The position numbers and the translations under genes were made by a program. A stretch of 38,885 bases of DNA from Phenylobacterium deserti (GTDB taxonomy: Bacteria > Pseudomonadota > Alphaproteobacteria > Caulobacterales > Caulobacteraceae): contig CALQQB010000042.1 of the NCBI GenBank assembly GCA_943332615.1, positions 1 through 38,885 of the forward strand, in the 5' to 3' direction. The notes below the pieces were generated by a model. That model was not told where the DNA came from. It did not search any database and saw only the letters and a program-made list of their open reading frames with translations. Below, one piece after another: positions 38,769-38,885 of this stretch; positions within the stretch are counted from its first letter, which is position 1; each line of letters opens with the position of its first letter.

Positions 38769-38885
38769 ATGGATCGACGCAAGCTCCTGGCGCTGGGCGC
38801 CGCCTTCGGATTCACCGCGGGGGCGGGCTTGGCGCGCGCCGCGCCGCCGGAGCTGCAGCGCCTGGAGGGCGTCCCGGCGTTCATC
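38769..38885 (+). CDS. Tat-exported protein, N-terminal fragment (3' end outside window)
   Basis: Only 39 codons are visible. They begin MDRRKLLALGAAFGFTAG and continue through ARAAPPELQRLEGV, a twin-arginine signal peptide with cleavage after about residue 24. The mature protein should be periplasmic and folded before export, often meaning a cofactor enzyme. Nothing more can be said of its function. The ribosome binding site is poor (GGGGGAGG is about 20 bases away). Confidence 0.75.
   Translation, partial: MDRRKLLALGAAFGFTAGAGLARAAPPELQRLEGVPAFI

Overview
This is a GC-rich window with strong G/C third positions, frequent GTG and TTG starts, several TonB-dependent receptors, Tat-exported proteins, RTX proteins, a PEPxxWA-CTERM protein and polyisoprenyl-phosphate sugar transferases. 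That mix fits an alphaproteobacterium of the Caulobacterales (Caulobacter or Phenylobacterium-like). This is inferred from protein families and codon use; no rRNA or other marker gene is present. It reads as ordinary chromosome with a strong cell-surface theme. I see no phage, insertion sequence, CRISPR array or tRNA.

Layout. 1-6.6 kb: the end of an RTX protein, a small membrane protein, rfbB-rfbA (dTDP-sugar synthesis), a PEPxxWA-CTERM secreted protein with its terminator, a Wzx-type flippase and a second RTX protein. 6.8-10.1 kb: a DUF1800 lipoprotein and a Tat-exported DUF1501 protein, coupled by an ATGA overlap. 10.1-17.7 kb (minus strand): a compact VirB type IV secretion operon, virB2-B3-B4-B6-B9-B10-B11, followed by a PilZ (c-di-GMP) gene. 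VirB5, VirB7, VirB8, VirD4 and a relaxase are not seen. 17.9-23.1 kb (minus): a surface-type lipoprotein and TonB receptor pair, with a serine-recombinase-like protein upstream that lacks catalytic arginines. 23.3-26.6 kb: a small secreted Cys-pair protein, a lytic transglycosylase, an alpha/beta hydrolase lipoprotein, a probable XrtV (exosortase) accessory protein and a PagL-like lipid A deacylase. 26.6-34.2 kb: an exopolysaccharide region with three phosphoglycosyl transferases, two small proteins, a ManC-AGE fusion, a UDP-sugar dehydrogenase and a likely alpha-proteobacterial sRNA of the suhB/MmgR (alpha-r8) type. 34.2-38.9 kb: a 2OG-Fe(II) oxygenase, a large TonB receptor, a periplasmic RidA-like protein and the start of a Tat-exported protein.

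How it works together. The sugar genes can supply dTDP-, GDP- and UDP-activated sugars, load the first sugar on undecaprenyl phosphate and flip the product. The PEP-CTERM protein and the XrtV accessory protein suggest an exosortase pathway whose enzyme lies outside the window. The VirB operon is the most distinctive system. Every junction from virB3 to virB11 is joined by ATGA stop/start overlaps, and the two real gaps are each bridged exactly by a micro-ORF (29 and 9 codons). A similar 12-codon leader precedes rfbB.
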